A DNA stretch of 64,000 nucleotides, taken from the NCBI GenBank assembly GCA_037043455.1, contig JAWPHD010001213.1:282103-346102 (forward strand), in the 5' to 3' direction. The notes under the pieces are model-generated. The model saw only the letters and a program-made list of their open reading frames with translations. It did not search any database and was not told the DNA's origin. Every line of letters begins with the position of its first letter. The first letter of the stretch is position 1. The translations under genes and the position numbers were made by a program. Shown here piece by piece: positions 22,846 to 35,046 of this stretch. This DNA comes from Cyrtodaria siliqua (taxonomy: Eukaryota; Mollusca; Bivalvia; Adapedonta; Hiatellidae).

Positions 22846-23026
22846 CCCTTAACCCGCTACATATATATAATGGACTGTTCTTTCTTTGAATTAAGACCAT
22901 TCCATTTATATGACAAAGGGATGTTTTGGGGGAAAATGACTGGTCAGCAGCGGGAGTAACTCGCAGGCAGATCTGAGTTTACAATGGCCGCAAAGGCTAT
23001 TATAGTCGTGCTTAGCGGGTTATGGG
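22846..23026. mobile_element. piggyBac-type MITE, 181 bp, TTAA target duplication
   Basis: The inverted ends are CCCTTAACCCGCTA and TAGCGGGTTATGGG, flanked on each side by TTAA (22842-22845 and 23027-23030). CCC...GGG ends at a duplicated TTAA are the hallmark of piggyBac transposition. There is no coding capacity, so it depends on a transposase elsewhere. Confidence 0.85.
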
Positions 23027-23194
23027 TTAAGTACTTTAAGTTGAAACTTGGACATTCATTATAAATTTTAATTGGCCAAAATAAATAAAAAATCTCATAC
23101 GATTAATCGCAATATTTTGTTAATGTGAGCATTAACGTTTTTATCACTAAATACTTGTGCGAGAAAATAATGAAAAAATGGTAAATAAATACTG

Positions 23195-23290
23195 AAAAGG
23201 TGATCCCTTGAAAGCAAAAACACAAACAAGAGAGAAAAGTAGCAGACTCTGTTTTACTGAGTCTGTTCATGAGAGGTAATTATAAGATGC
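23195..23290 (+). repeat. Dispersed repeat with hairpin, pair of 47105-47205
   Basis: GATCCCTTGAAAGCAA, AACAAGAGAGAAAAGTAGCA and GACTCTGTTTTACTGAGTCT are shared with 47105-47205. CAGACTC...GAGTCTG forms a short stem in both. It resembles the end of a mobile element. Confidence 0.6.
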
Positions 23291-23548
23291 AACACCTCTG
23301 ACGCCTCCTAGCACCGGCTTCAGCGATATTTTGCTTTAAAACAAACAGAATGGGCTTGATGATCCCAAAGGACCAGTAAATATTAACACTACTTATTTGA
23401 TTTGAGACATTTTACGGCCGCCACACAGCACTAAACAAACGCTAGTGTGAATGTCAATAAATACTGAAAAGGTGTTTGTGCAACAAATACAAACAAGATG
23501 ACAACACGGAGTCCTGGTATATTGAACATAGGATGTAATACATTTCAG

Positions 23549-24232
23549 CCATATATACTCGGTTGCAAAGGAAAGTGTGCACTTTTGATTTTGAAATATC
23601 TCCAATTCTAAACGTCGTATCGGTCCAATGTTTGACATCGATATGCATGCACCAGTCGCTATCGGTCAACGTAAAAAGGTCGCTATAATTGGAAGCAATT
23701 TCAATCGTAAAGAGATTTTGAAATTTAACATGATTTGCACGTGCAACATGCTGACTACTTTCTTTTTGTCTTTTATGAAGGGAAAAACAAGAAATATTTC
23801 AAATCTGTGCGATAGTAAAATGCCAAGACTTGGTGAAAAACAACGAATACAAGCACGGTGTTACTCACGACAGCAGGGAATTAAATTGCCATATGAATAC
23901 ACCTATCCGACTCCGTCAACGTTTTTAACAAATGTGGGGCGTCGCGATATTAATTCGAAATCAACATCAAAATTTACAAATACCAACAATAAATTCCTAA
24001 TTTCCTGCACGTTAGCAATTTGCAACCTTTGGTTTTGAGTCCCTACTCTTTTTTCTGCGGTCAAAAGTCCATTTGAAGTTAATCAGTTTCAATGAAAACG
24101 TATGCACAGTACATTGACCATTACTTGATCTAAATTTTGACACCAAACATGAAATATTCGTTCCCTAAATAATACATTTAATGTCACAAAAACCTAAATG
24201 CACACTTTCCTTTGCAACCAAGAATATAATGG
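23549..24232. mobile_element. Unclassified element bounded by about 33-bp inverted repeats
   Basis: The left end has CCATATATACTC followed by GGTTGCAAAGGAAAGTGTGC (23561-23580). The right end is the exact inverse of the latter followed by AAGAATATAATGG. The 684-bp interior has no transposase. A 136-codon open frame at 23628-24038 has no recognised domain. No clear target duplication was seen. Confidence 0.6.
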
Positions 24233-24379
24233 AAATATGTTAAAACAGAAGATTCCTTCCTAACTATCGAAAGCAATGTCTCGTTAACCTTGGATTATTG
24301 TAATAGTTATACATTGTTAAAAGGAAACGCAGAAGCCCATTTAATAGCACAATGGGCACTGAATCTCGCGTTTGAACCT

Positions 24380-24540
24380 TACCGGGATCACTGGCTTTCT
24401 TCGGAGTGTCGTTAGCCTCGTTCGTCGGCATGGGACGTACACGGGGCGGTCCTGTGTTTCGGAGTGCCCTTAGCCTCGTCCGTCGGCCTGGGACATACAC
24501 GGGGCGGTCCTGTGTTTCGGAGTCTTTCCTCCCTGATAGC
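24380..24540 (+). repeat. SINE-body fragment, about 63-bp tandem duplication
   Basis: Two consecutive copies of CGGAGTG(T/C)C(G/C)(T/C)TTAGCCTCGT plus CGTCGGC.TGGGAC and CACGGGGCGGTCCTGTGTTT. The segment matches the TCGTCCGTCGGATGGGGACG part of the SINE at 2226-2440, so a SINE fragment seeded a small tandem repeat. Confidence 0.6.
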
Positions 24541-24689
24541 GTGGTAAGGAACCAACAAATATGTTCAGTAGTAAGAATAGAGCACGGTTCCTGGATTTTA
24601 TAATCCGTCCCCTTTCTATGTAGTGGATCGAAAGAACATATTGTTGTAATAGGATAATAAGCGGCTAAACGACCATTCAATACACAATA

Positions 24690-24995
24690 TTACAGCCGCG
24701 GCGCAGCCTAGTAGTAGAGCGTCCGCCTTGCAAGCGAGAGATTTTGGGGTTCAATTACCGGCCGGCCATACTGAAAACTTCATAAAATGGTGCTAGTGCC
24801 GTTCAGTATATAAAGGGTAGTTCTAGGACTGGTCGGCCTGGTGTCGGTATAATGGAACTGGGTGTCATGGCATGTGCCTACGGCGTGGTATTCCAGTGTG
24901 GCAGCACAATACAGTTGAGCATTGATCAGTAGCCATCGTCGTGATATGACTGAAAGACTGCTAAAATAAACGTTAAATCCCATACATGCATATAA
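24690..24995 (+). mobile_element. tRNA-derived SINE, second copy of the GGTGTCGGTATAATG family
   Basis: Head GCGCAGCCTAGTAGTAGAGC with box B GGGGTTCAATTACCGG. The body is shared with 20085-20415: GGTAGTTCTAGGACTGGTCG, GGTGTCGGTATAATGGAAC, CTACGGCGTGGTATTCCAG, GTCGTGATATGACTGAAAG and ACGTTAAATCCCATACA. It ends about 45 nt before the acceptor of the TM5-TM7 exon. Confidence 0.8.
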
Positions 24996-25039
24996 TAATA
25001 TAGATGGAGTAGTATTCATAATAACCTTGGTTTTTTCAG

Positions 25040-25375
25040 GACGTTCTCGACCATAATACGATATCCTCGGAGGCGTACTTCTACTGCTCCAACAACTACG
25101 AAGGCTACTGGTTTGCCGCTATATATGTCTATAAAGGCCTTCTTCTAGCATTCGGAACGTTTCTAGCGTGGGAGACCCGCAATGTCACAGTTGTTGCTCT
25201 TAATGACTCTAAATACATCGGTGCTTGTATCTACAACGTTGTCATCGTGTGCCTGTTTGGCGTGCCACTTGCTCACGTGCTGCCAATCCAGCAGACGACC
25301 TTGACATTCGTATTGGAATCGTGCCTGATAATATTCTGCACCACTGCGTGTCAGTGTATCCTATTCATACCAAAG
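25040..25375 (+). CDS. GABBR2-like: GABA-B receptor-like class C GPCR, exon encoding extracellular loop 2 and TM5-TM7
   Basis: A 112-codon exon, phase 0 in and out. Acceptor CTTGGTTTTTTCAG, donor CCAAAG/GTAATA. It opens DVLDHNTISSEAYFYCSNNY; the Cys is the extracellular loop 2 partner of the TM3 cysteine. TM5 is YKGLLLAFGTFLAW. Intracellular loop 3 contains ETRNVTVVALNDSKYIG, a very strong GABBR2-type match. TM6 is YNVVIVCLFGVPLA and TM7 is LIIFCTTACQCILFIPK. FIPK at the membrane exit matches the conserved F(V/I)PK. The last 31 nt, TGCGTGTCAGTG through CATACCAAAG, plus GTAATACCATGACC are unit 1 of the 45-bp satellite that fills the next intron. Read-through of the donor ends after three codons (VIP, stop). 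Confidence 0.93.
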
Positions 25376-28300
25376 GTAATACCATGACTTGTATGTTAGT
25401 ATATTCTCTCCGTATAAAGGCAATACCATGACCTGTATGTTAGTATACTCTCTCCATAAAAAAAATAATACTATGACCTGTGTGTCAGTGTATTCTCGTC
25501 ATACCAAAGGTAATGCCATGAAATGTGTGTAAGAATATTGTCTCCATGCCAAAGATAATACCATGACACACAGTGCCACGGTATTCTCTCCATAACAAAG
25601 GTAATATCTATGTGTCAGAATATTCTCTCCATATCAACGGTAATACCATGACCTGTGTGTCAGTGTATTCTCTCCACGCCAAAGGTAATAACATGACCTG
25701 TGTGGATATTTATATATTCACAGATGGAGATTGGCGTTGTTTAACGCATTGATCTATGAGAATAGAATAAACACTCTATAGAAAACAGTCTCTGTTCCGA
25801 TATATATCGAACCCAGGGTAATATGAAAGAGATAAAACCCAAACAGTGTCAAGAGTACTCGTATACTCTTCAAACCAAAGGTAATACCATAACCTGTGTG
25901 TCAGAATATTTTTCCAAATTAAAGGTAATACTATGACCTGTGTGTCAGAGTGTTGTCTCGATATCAAAGGTAATACCATTACGTAATATGAAAGAGATAA
26001 AACCTAAACGGTGTCAGAGTATTCTCTCCATACAAAGTTAATACCATAACCTTTGTGTCAGAATGCTCCCTCCATAACAAAGGTAATACCATGACCTGTG
26101 AGTCAGAGTGTTGTCTCCATACCAAAGGTAATATCATTACCTGTGTGCCAGAATATTCTACCAATACATAAGGTAATACCATGAACTGTGTGTCAGAGTA
26201 TTCTCTCCATGTCAAAGGTATACAATGACCTGTGTGTCAGAATATTCTCTCCATACTACAGTTAATACCATGACCTGTGTGTCAGAGTATTCTCTCCATA
26301 CCAAAGGTAATACCATGACCTGTGTGTCAGAGTATTATCTCCATAGTAAATATAATACCATGACCTGTGTGCCAGTGCATTGTCTCCACGCCAAAGGTAA
26401 AAATATGACCTGTGTGTCAGAATGTTCTCTCCATGTCAAAGGTAATACAATGACCTGTGTGTCAGAATGTTCTCTCCATAACAAAGGCAATACCCTGACC
26501 TGTGTGTCAGAGTGTTGTCTCCATACCAAAAGTAATACCATTACATTTGTGCCAGAATATTCTATCAATACCAAAGGTAATACCATGACCTGTGTGTCAG
26601 AGTATTTTCTCCATGTCAAAGGTAATACAATGACCTGTGTGTCAGAATAATCTCTCCATACCAAAGTTAATACCATGACATGTGTGTCAGAGTATTCTCT
26701 CCACACCAAAGGTAATACCATGACCTGTGTGTCAGAGTAATCTCTCCATAGTAAATATAATACCATGACATGTGTGTTAGAGTATTCTCTCCACACCAAA
26801 GGTAATACCATGACCTATGTGTCAGTGTATTCTCTCCATACCAAAGGTAAAAACATGACCTGTGTGTCAGTGTATTATCTCCATGTCAAAGGAAATACCA
26901 TGATATGTGTGTCAGTATATTCTCTGCATACCAAAGGTAATAATATAACCAGTGTGTCAGTGTATTCTCATCATACCAAAGGTAATACCATGACAGATGT
27001 TAGAAAATTCTCTCCATGCCAAAATAAATATCATTACCTGTTTGTCAGAGTGTTCTCTCCATACCAAAGGTAATACCATGACCTGTGTGTCAGAATATTC
27101 TCTCCATATCAAAGGTAAACACGTGCACTTTACCAAATGTAATACCATCACCTGTGTGTCAGAATATTCTGCCCATACGGAAGGTAATACCATGACCCGT
27201 GTGTCATAGTGATCTGTCCATACCAAAGGTTATACCATTACCTGTGTGTCAGAACATTCTTTTCATACCAAAGATAATACCATGACCTGTGTGTCAGTGT
27301 ATTCTCTTCATACCAAAGTTAATACCATGACCTGTGTGTCAGTGTATTCTCTCCACGCCAAAGGTAATACCATGACCTATTTGTCAGTGTATTCTATCCA
27401 TACCAAAGGTAATACCATGACCTGTGTGTCAGAATATTCTCTCCATACCAAAGGTTAAACACGTGTACTTTACCAAACGTAATACCATCACCTGTGTGTC
27501 AGAATATTCTGCCCATACGAAAGGTAATACCATGACCTGTGTGTCAGAGTGATCTGTCCATACCAAATGTTATACCATTACCTATGTGTCAGAACATTCT
27601 TTTTATACCAAAGGTAATACCATGACCTGTGTGTCAGTGTATTCTCTCCATACCAAAGTTAATACCATGACCTGTGTGTCAGTGTATTCTCTCCACGCCA
27701 AAGGTAATACCATGACCTATTTGTCAGTGTATTCTCTCCATACCAAAGGTAAAAACATGACCTTTGTGTCAGTGTATCTCCATATTAACGTTAATACCAT
27801 GATATGTATGTCAGTATATTCCCTCTTTACCAATGGTAATACTACAACCAGTGTGACAGTGTATTCTCTGTATACCAAAGGTATACCATGACCTGAGTGT
27901 CAGAGTGATCTCTCCACACGAAAGGTAATCCTATGACCTGTGTGTCAGAAGATTCTCTCCATACCAAAGGTGAAAGGCGTGTTATTTACCAAAGGTAATA
28001 CCATTTCCTGTAAGTAAATATATCCTGCCCATACTAAAGGTAATACCATGACCTGTGTGTCAGAGTATGCTCTCTATTCCAAATATAATACCATTACCTG
28101 TGTGTCAGAACATTCTCTTCATACCGAAGGTAATACCATGACCTGTGTGTCAGTGTATTCTCTCCACGCCAAAGGTAATACCATGACCTATTTGTCAGTG
28201 TATTCTCTCCATACCAAAGGTAAAAACATGACCTGTGTGTCAGTGTATTATCTCCATATCAAAGGTTATACCATGTTATGTGTGTCAGTGTATTATCTCC

Positions 28301-31300
28301 TTACCAAAGATAATACTGCAACCAGTGTGTCAGTGTATTCTCTGCATACCAAAGGTAATACCATGACCTGTGTGTCAGACTATTCTTTCCATACAAAAGG
28401 TAATACCATGACCTGTGTGTCAGTCTATTCTCGTCAAACCAAAGGTAATACCATGACATGTGTGTTAGAATAGTCTCTACATACCAAAGGTAATACCATG
28501 ACAATGTGTGTCAGAGTATTCTCTCCGTACCAAAGGTAACACTGTAACATGTGTGTCAGTATAATCTCTCCATACCAAATGTAATACAATTGCCTGTGTT
28601 TCAGAGTATTCTCTCCAAAGTAAAGGTAATATATGACCTGTGTGTCAGAGTATTCTCTCCATACCAAAATTAATACCATAAACTGCGTGGCAGAGAATTC
28701 TCTTCATAACAAAGGTAATACCATAACCAGTGTGTCAGAATATTCTCTATTTACTAAAGGTAATACCATGACATGTGTGTCAGAATATTTTCTCCATACC
28801 ATAGGTAATACCATGACCTATGTGTCAGAGTATTCTCTCCATAGCAAAGGTAATACCCTAAGCCTGTGTGTCAGTGTGTTCTCTTCATACAAAGGGTAAT
28901 GCCCTGGCCTGTGTATTAATGTTTTCTCTCTATAATAAAGGCTATAATCAAATGACCTGTTTGTCAGATTATTCTCTCCATTCCAAAGGCAATACCGTCA
29001 CCTGTGGGTCAGAGTATTAACTCCATGCCAAAGGCAATACCCTCACCTGTGTGTCAGAGTATTCTCTCCATCACATAAGTAACACCATGACCTGTGTGTC
29101 AGTGTATTTTCTCCATACCAAAGGTAATACCATGACCTGTGTGTCAGTTTGTTCTCTTCATACCAAGGCCTGTGTATAAGTGTATTCTCTATATAACAAA
29201 GGTAATAAAATGACCTATTTATCTGTTTGTTAGAGTATTCTCTCCATACCAAAGGCAATACCATGACCTGGGTGTCAGAATATTCCCTCCATACCATAGG
29301 TAATATCATGACCTGTGTGTCAAAGTATTCTATCCATACCATAGATATTACCATGACCTGTGTGTCAGATTATGCTCTCCATACCAAATGTAATAACATG
29401 ACCGCTGTGTCCGTGTATTTTCTTCATACCGAAGGTAATACCATGAACTTTGTGTCAGAATATTCTCTCCATGCCAAAGGTAATACCATGAAATGTGGGA
29501 CTGTGTATTATCTTCATACAAAACGGTAATACCGTGACCTGTGTGTCAGTGTGTTCTCTTCATACCAAGGGTAATGTCATGACCTGTGTGTCAGCGTGTT
29601 TTCTCTATACCAAAGGTAATGCCATGACATGTGTGTCAGAATATTCTCTCTATACTGAAGGTAATACCATGACCTGTGTGTCAGAGTGTTCTCTCCATAC
29701 AAAAGGTAATACTATGACCTGTGTGTCAGAAGATTCTCTCCATACCAAAGGTAATATCATGACATGTGTGTCAGAATATTCTCTCAGTACCAAAGGTAAT
29801 ACCATGACCTGTGTGTCAGAATATTCGCTCCATACCAAAGGTTATACCATGACATGTGTGTCAGAATATTCTCTCCATACTGAAGGTAATACCATGACCT
29901 GTGTGTCAGAGTAATCTCTCTATACCAAAAGTAATAGCATGACCTGTGTGTCAGAGAATTCTCTCTATAACAAATGTAATACCATGACATGTGTGTCAGA
30001 ATATTCTCTCCATATCAATGGTAATGCCATGACATGTGTGTCAGAATATTCTCTCCGTACCAAAGTTAATACCATGACCTGTGTGTCCGAATATTCTCTC
30101 CATACCAGAATATTCTCTCCGTACAAAATGTAATACCATGACCTGTGTGTCAGAATAGTCGATCCATACCAAAGGTAATACCATGACATCAGTGTCAGAA
30201 TATTCTCTCCATACTGAAGGTAATACCATGACCTGTGTGTCATAGTATTCTCTCCATACCAAAAGTAATACCATGACCTGTGTGTCAGAGAATTCTCTCT
30301 ATAACAAATGTAATACCATGACAGGTGTGTCAGAATATTCTCTCTATACTGAAGGTAATACCATGACCTGTGTGTCAGAATATTCTCTCCATACCAATGG
30401 TAATGCCAATACATGTGTGTCAGAATATTCTGCCATACGAAAGGTAATACCATGACGTGTGAGTAAGTGTGTTCTCTCCATACCAAAGGTAATACCATGA
30501 CCAGTGTGGCAGAATATACTCTCCATGCAAAAGGTAATGCCATGACATGTGTGTCAGAATATTCTCTCCGTACCATAGGTAACACCATGACCTGCGTGTC
30601 AGGTTATTCTCTCCATACCAAAGGTAATACCATGACCTGTGTGTCAGTGTGTTCTCTTCATAGCAAAGGTAATACAATGACCTGTGTGTTAGTATTCTCT
30701 CCATACCAAAGATAATACCAAGACCTGTATGTTAGTTTATTGTATACTTTCATATTGTCCCGTTTAGTTTGCATTGACCTAAGTGTGCAAGATTCTACGA
30801 TATTGCACACATTGATATTGCACCGGAACATTTTCTCGTGCTTGCTTAGAGTCGCGAAATAGAAATAAGGAACTACTTTCAAATAAAAATTACGGCATCC
30901 TTCCTATAGTGTCAACAAAAAAACGACGTGTTTTTATTCAACCTTTTGTGGCAGAAATTGAAAAAATAATTGAAATTGTCACTCACCCACTATTTTTAAC
31001 GTTAAAGAATGGTAAACAAACGTTAGAAAATATTGTCAGTATATTCTCGTCAAACCAAAGGTAATACCATGACATGTGTTTTAGAATAGTCTCTATATAC
31101 CAAAGGTAATACCATGACAATGTGTGTCAGAGTATTCTCTCCGTACCAAAGGTAACACTGTAACATGTGTGTCAGTATAATCTCTCCATACCAAATGTAA
31201 TACAGTTGCCCGTGTTTCAGAGTATTCTCTCCAAAGTAAAGGTAATACTATGACCTGTGTGTCAGAGTATTCTCTCCATACCAAAATTAATACCATAAAC

Positions 31301-33335
31301 TGCGTGGCAGAGAATTCTCTTCATAACTAAGGTAATACCATGACCTTTGTGTAAGTATGTTTGCTTCCATACCAAAAGGTAATACAATTACCTGTGTGCC
31401 TGTGTATCTTCGTCATACCAAAGGAAATACCATGAAATATGCGTCAGTGTATTTTCTCTATAGTAAAGGTAATAGAATGACCGCTTTGTCAGTGTATTCT
31501 CGTCATACCAACGGTTATACTATGACATATGTGTCAGTGTATTCTCTCCACACCAAAGGTAATACCATGACCTATGTGTCAATGTATTCTCGTCATACCA
31601 AAGATAATACCATGACCTGTGTGTCAGTATATTCTCGTCATACCAAAGGTAATACCATGACATCTGTGTCAGTATACTCTCTCCACACCAATGGTAATTC
31701 AATGACCTGTGTGCCAATGTATTTTCGTCATACCAGGGGTAATACCATGACATTTTTGTCAGTGTATTCTCTCCACACCAAAGTTAATACCATGACCTGT
31801 CAGTGTATTCTCTCTGAAGCAATGTAATACCATGAACTGTGTTTCAATGTATTCTCGTCATACCAAAGGTAATACCATGACCTGTGTGTCAATGCATTCT
31901 CGTCATACCAAAGGTAATACCATGACCTGTGTGTCAGTGTATTATCGTCATACCAAAGGTAATACCATGACTTATGTGTCAGTGTATTCTCTCCATACCA
32001 AAGGTAAAACCATGACCTGTGTTTCAGTGTATTCTCGTCATACAAAGGTAATGCCATGACCTGTGTGTCAGTGTATACTCTCCATACCAAAGGTAATACC
32101 ATGACCCTACCTATGTGTCAGTTTATTCTATCCACACCAAAGGTAATACAATTACATGTGTGTCAGATTGTTCTCTCCATACCAAAGGTAATATCATGGC
32201 ATATGTGTCAATGTATTTTCGTCATACCAAAGGTAATACCCTGACCCTACCTATGTGTCAGTTTATTCTCTCCACACCAAAGGTAATACCATGACCTGTG
32301 TGTCAGTGTATTGTCGTCATACCAAAGGTAATACCCTGACCCTACCTATGTGGCAGTTTATTCTCTCCACACCAAAGGTAATACCATGACCTGTGTGTCA
32401 GTGTATTGTCGTCATACCAAAGGTAATACCCTGACCCTACCTATGTGGCAGTTTATTCTCTCCACACCAAAGGTAATACCATGACCTGTCTGTCAGTATA
32501 TTCTCTCCATACCAAATGTTTTACCATGTCATATGTGACAGTGTATTCGCTCCATTTCAAAGGTAATACCATGACATGTGTGTCAGTGTATTCTCTCCAT
32601 ACCAAAGTTAATACCATGACCTTTGTGTCAGTGTATTCTCTCCACACCAAAGGTAAAACCATGACCTGTGTGTCAGTGTATTCTCGACATACCAAAGGTA
32701 ATACCATGACCTGTGTGTCAGTGTATTCTCTCCATACCAAAGGTAATACCATCACCTGTGTGTCAGAATATGCTCCCTACACCAAAGGTAATACCATGCC
32801 CTATGTGTCAGTGTATTCTCGTCATACTAAAGGTAATACCATGACCTATATGTCATTGTATTTTCTCTATAGTAAAGGTTATACTATGACCTGTGTTTAA
32901 GTATATTTGTTCCATACCAAAGGAAATACAATTACCTGTGTGCCAGAGTATTCTCTCCATACCAAAGGTAATACCATGACCTGTGTGTCAGAATGTTATG
33001 TCCATATCAAAGGTAATGCAATGACCTGTTTGTCGGAGTATTCTCTCTATACCAAAGGTAATACCATTACCTGTGTGCCAGTGTATTCTCTCTATACCAA
33101 AGATAATACCATAACCTGTGTGTAAGTATATTTACTTCCATACCACAGGTGATACAATTACCTGTGTGCGACAGTATATCTCTCCATACCAAAGGTAATA
33201 CAATTACCTGTGTGCCCGAGTATATCTCTCCATACCAAAAGTAATACCTTGAGCTATGTGTCAGACTATTATGCCCATACCAAAGGTAATACCATGACCT
33301 GTGTTCTCTACATACGAAAGGTAATACCATAACAA
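25345..33335 (+). repeat. Array B: 45-bp satellite seeded by the TM7 exon-donor junction, about 165 copies
   Basis: The consensus unit is GTGTCAGTGTATTCTCTCC, ATACCAAAGGTAATACCATG, ACCTGT. It equals the exon end CGTGTCAGTGTATCCTATTC plus ATACCAAAG/GTAATACC. By eye CCAAAGGTAATACCATGACC is the most constant part, and TATTCTCTCCAT varies (TATTCTCGTCAT, TGTTCTCTTCAT, TATTATCTCCAT). Because 45 is a multiple of three, long repetitive open frames (CVSEYSLHTKGNTMT) arise on both strands; these are artefacts. Unique breaks lie at about 25715-25840 and 30745-31035. Blocks are duplicated (27246-27458 as about 27586-27760; 28430-28710 as 31037-31335), and a 95-bp dimer occurs at about 32240-32460. Confidence 0.95.
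30745..31035. other. Unique 290-bp interruption of array B
   Basis: Non-repetitive sequence (TTTCATATTGTCCCGTTTAG... TAAAGAATGGTAAACAAACG) between array blocks. It follows a normal unit and precedes a block duplicated from 28430. No element ends were recognised. Confidence 0.5.
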
Positions 33336-33944
33336 TCTTGAAGCACTGAATTCGACAAAAAAGAGCGTCCAATCTTGTCGTTATTTCTAGACATACACAT
33401 TATAATCGCACATTACTGTGATTGGTAATATGATATCATTGTTTTTCCACCCGTTCCCGTTACTGTCATCTACTGGTAGTTTAGTATACGTAGCTTGTCG
33501 TTTCATGATTTCAAATGTTCCTTTTACTACGCTTCTTGGTTTATTTAGCACAATATGGAGTCCACACGAAATTGTACTGTAATGAAAAGTATGTTTTTTC
33601 TTCTTTCCTATCATTACTGATAAAGTTAAACATGTTCGCGAGCAAATAAATTTTCAAACTGTAATAATAAAAAGAATTCAACTAAATTAAAAAGCTAGAT
33701 TATTTTTTTTTGTTGTATTAGGTACAATAAAATACGTTGCTCCGGAATAAGGTAAACGACATGATCTCTGTGTTCAAATTCTTCTGTACTGTCTAATAAG
33801 GTAGTATTCGTTTTTAAAATCGTACTTTTTAAAAGAAGTCTACAATAGAAATAATGTATTAATGATTATACAATCGCGGCCCTGGTTTCATGATTCAGGA
33901 ATCGTTTACTTATGTGATGAATACTTTTTCGTTTACTCTGTAAG
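33336..33944. other. Intronic stretch before the linker exon
   Basis: No array or gene was seen. The last 25 nt (ATACTTTTTCGTTTACTCTGTAAG) form the polypyrimidine tract and acceptor of the exon at 33945. Confidence 0.45.
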
Positions 33945-34062
33945 GTACGAACCAGGAACCAGGTGCATGGGGTATTTCTAACCGACAGTATTTCACATGC
34001 TGACCAGTCCGTGTGTCCAACAAAAAGCTGTACGTCAAATATGGCCTTGACGGCTGTCAGCG
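33945..34062 (+). CDS. GABBR2-like: GABA-B receptor-like class C GPCR, cytoplasmic linker exon after TM7
   Basis: A 118-nt exon entered in phase 0 and left in phase 1. Acceptor CTTTTTCGTTTACTCTGTAAG, donor GTCAGCG/GTAAGT. It encodes VRTRNQVHGVFLTDSISHAD and then QSVCPTKSCTSNMALTAVS. It directly continues FIPK of the previous exon, and its phase is what the next exon (42346) needs. A later acceptor at 34007 (CTGACCAG) also fits the phase and would shorten the exon to 55 nt. The function of this juxtamembrane tail is not evident. The last about 42 nt plus donor are the first unit of array C, and the reading frame of the 30-bp sub-array (TSNMPLTISC) is the frame used here. The call rests on splice signals and phase rather than homology. 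Confidence 0.65.
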
Positions 34063-34327
34063 GTAAGTTGTAAAATATTGTATAGTACCTAACAATAAGC
34101 TGTACGTCAAATATGTCCTTGACAATAAGATTTACGTCAAATATACCCTTGACAATAAGCTGTACGTCAAATATACCCTTGACAATAAGCTGTACGTCAA
34201 ATATACCCTTGACAATAAGCTGTACGTCAAATATATCCTTGACAATAAGCTGTACGTCAAATATGCCATTGACAATAATCTGTACGTCAGATATGCCCTT
34301 GACAATAAGATGTACGTCAAATATCGT
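34063..34327 (+). repeat. Array C, 30-bp sub-array, block 1
   Basis: After one 70-bp unit (exon end, GTAAGTTGTAAAATATTGTA, TAGTACCTAACAATAAGC), 30-bp units ACAATAAGCTGTACGTCAAA plus TATGCCCTTG begin. The 30-mer is the exon stretch ACAAAAAGCTGTACGTCAAA plus TATGGCCTTG without the donor. Units are cut at 34328 by a TIR element. Confidence 0.93.
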
Positions 34328-35046
34328 CCCATTGGTGCAAAAAAGTACCAAGTGACATTTTTATAGTTTTGAGAAAAACGCAATTGAAGTTTTGGATTGT
34401 TGCGAAAAATCACATATTGCTATTTAAATGGTGCATCTTTGCGCAACTGGGAAAAATACTATTAAGAATATGATAGTAAATGTTTATTTCACTAGTCTTT
34501 CATTTTAAAGATGACTTCTTGCCATTTTCGTACTTGGTTCCTTTTTGCATGAAACAATTTCGGCATTGTCAGATGGTACCTTTTTGCTCCAATTTGATGA
34601 TATAATAGTTGTCTTGGTAATACTGTACATTTTAAGTGAAAAATCGTCAGGTTAATTTTAAAATATATTTTTACCCTTGCCCAAAGATCTAATAACCTAA
34701 AACACCATTACAATGATAAAAGCACAAACGTACTAGTGTGTGCAATAAATTACCATAAGATGGCCTATGTCAGTTGGCACCTTTTTACACAAAATAAATA
34801 ATATATAATGTATTGTTTTATTAATGCAAAAAGGTACCATAATGACACACTTGGTACCTTTTTGCACCACGGAAATGACAGAAATGTTAATGGCCTTCTT
34901 ACTACATATATGTCATAAAATCCTTAATTGAAAGACTATAGCTTAGATCTTTATACAGTATGAAGATTACATCAAATTATAATGAAATATGTCAAAAATT
35001 CATATTTGGCAGAAAATATTGGATGGTACCTTTTTGCACCAATGGG
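34328..35046. mobile_element. Non-autonomous TIR element, about 719 bp, inserted in array C
   Basis: Ends CCCATTGGTGCAAAAAAGTA and its inverse TACCTTTTTGCACCAATGGG. Array units continue on both sides. Internally GGTACCTTTTTGC-like motifs recur in both directions (about 34576, 34771, 34829, 34853), i.e. subterminal and internal copies of the end sequence. No transposase frame. The target duplication is unclear because the target is repetitive. Confidence 0.75.

Noticed and set aside
26225..32900. Many open frames of 60-200 codons encoding CVSEYSLHTKGNTMT-like repeats on both strands
   Set aside because: They follow from a 45-bp unit (multiple of three) lacking stops in several frames. The real exon frame meets a stop right after the donor. 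There is no start context, domain or splice evidence.
34021..34062. Linker exon starting at 34028 (LYVKYGLDG frame) directly after FIPK
   Set aside because: It would leave in phase 2, which produces an immediate stop in the next exon; the phase-1 exit from the 33945 (or 34008) start is the one that works.
33866..34351. 161-codon minus-strand frame (FDVQLIVKGI repeats)
   Set aside because: Antisense shadow of the 30-bp array and the linker exon.
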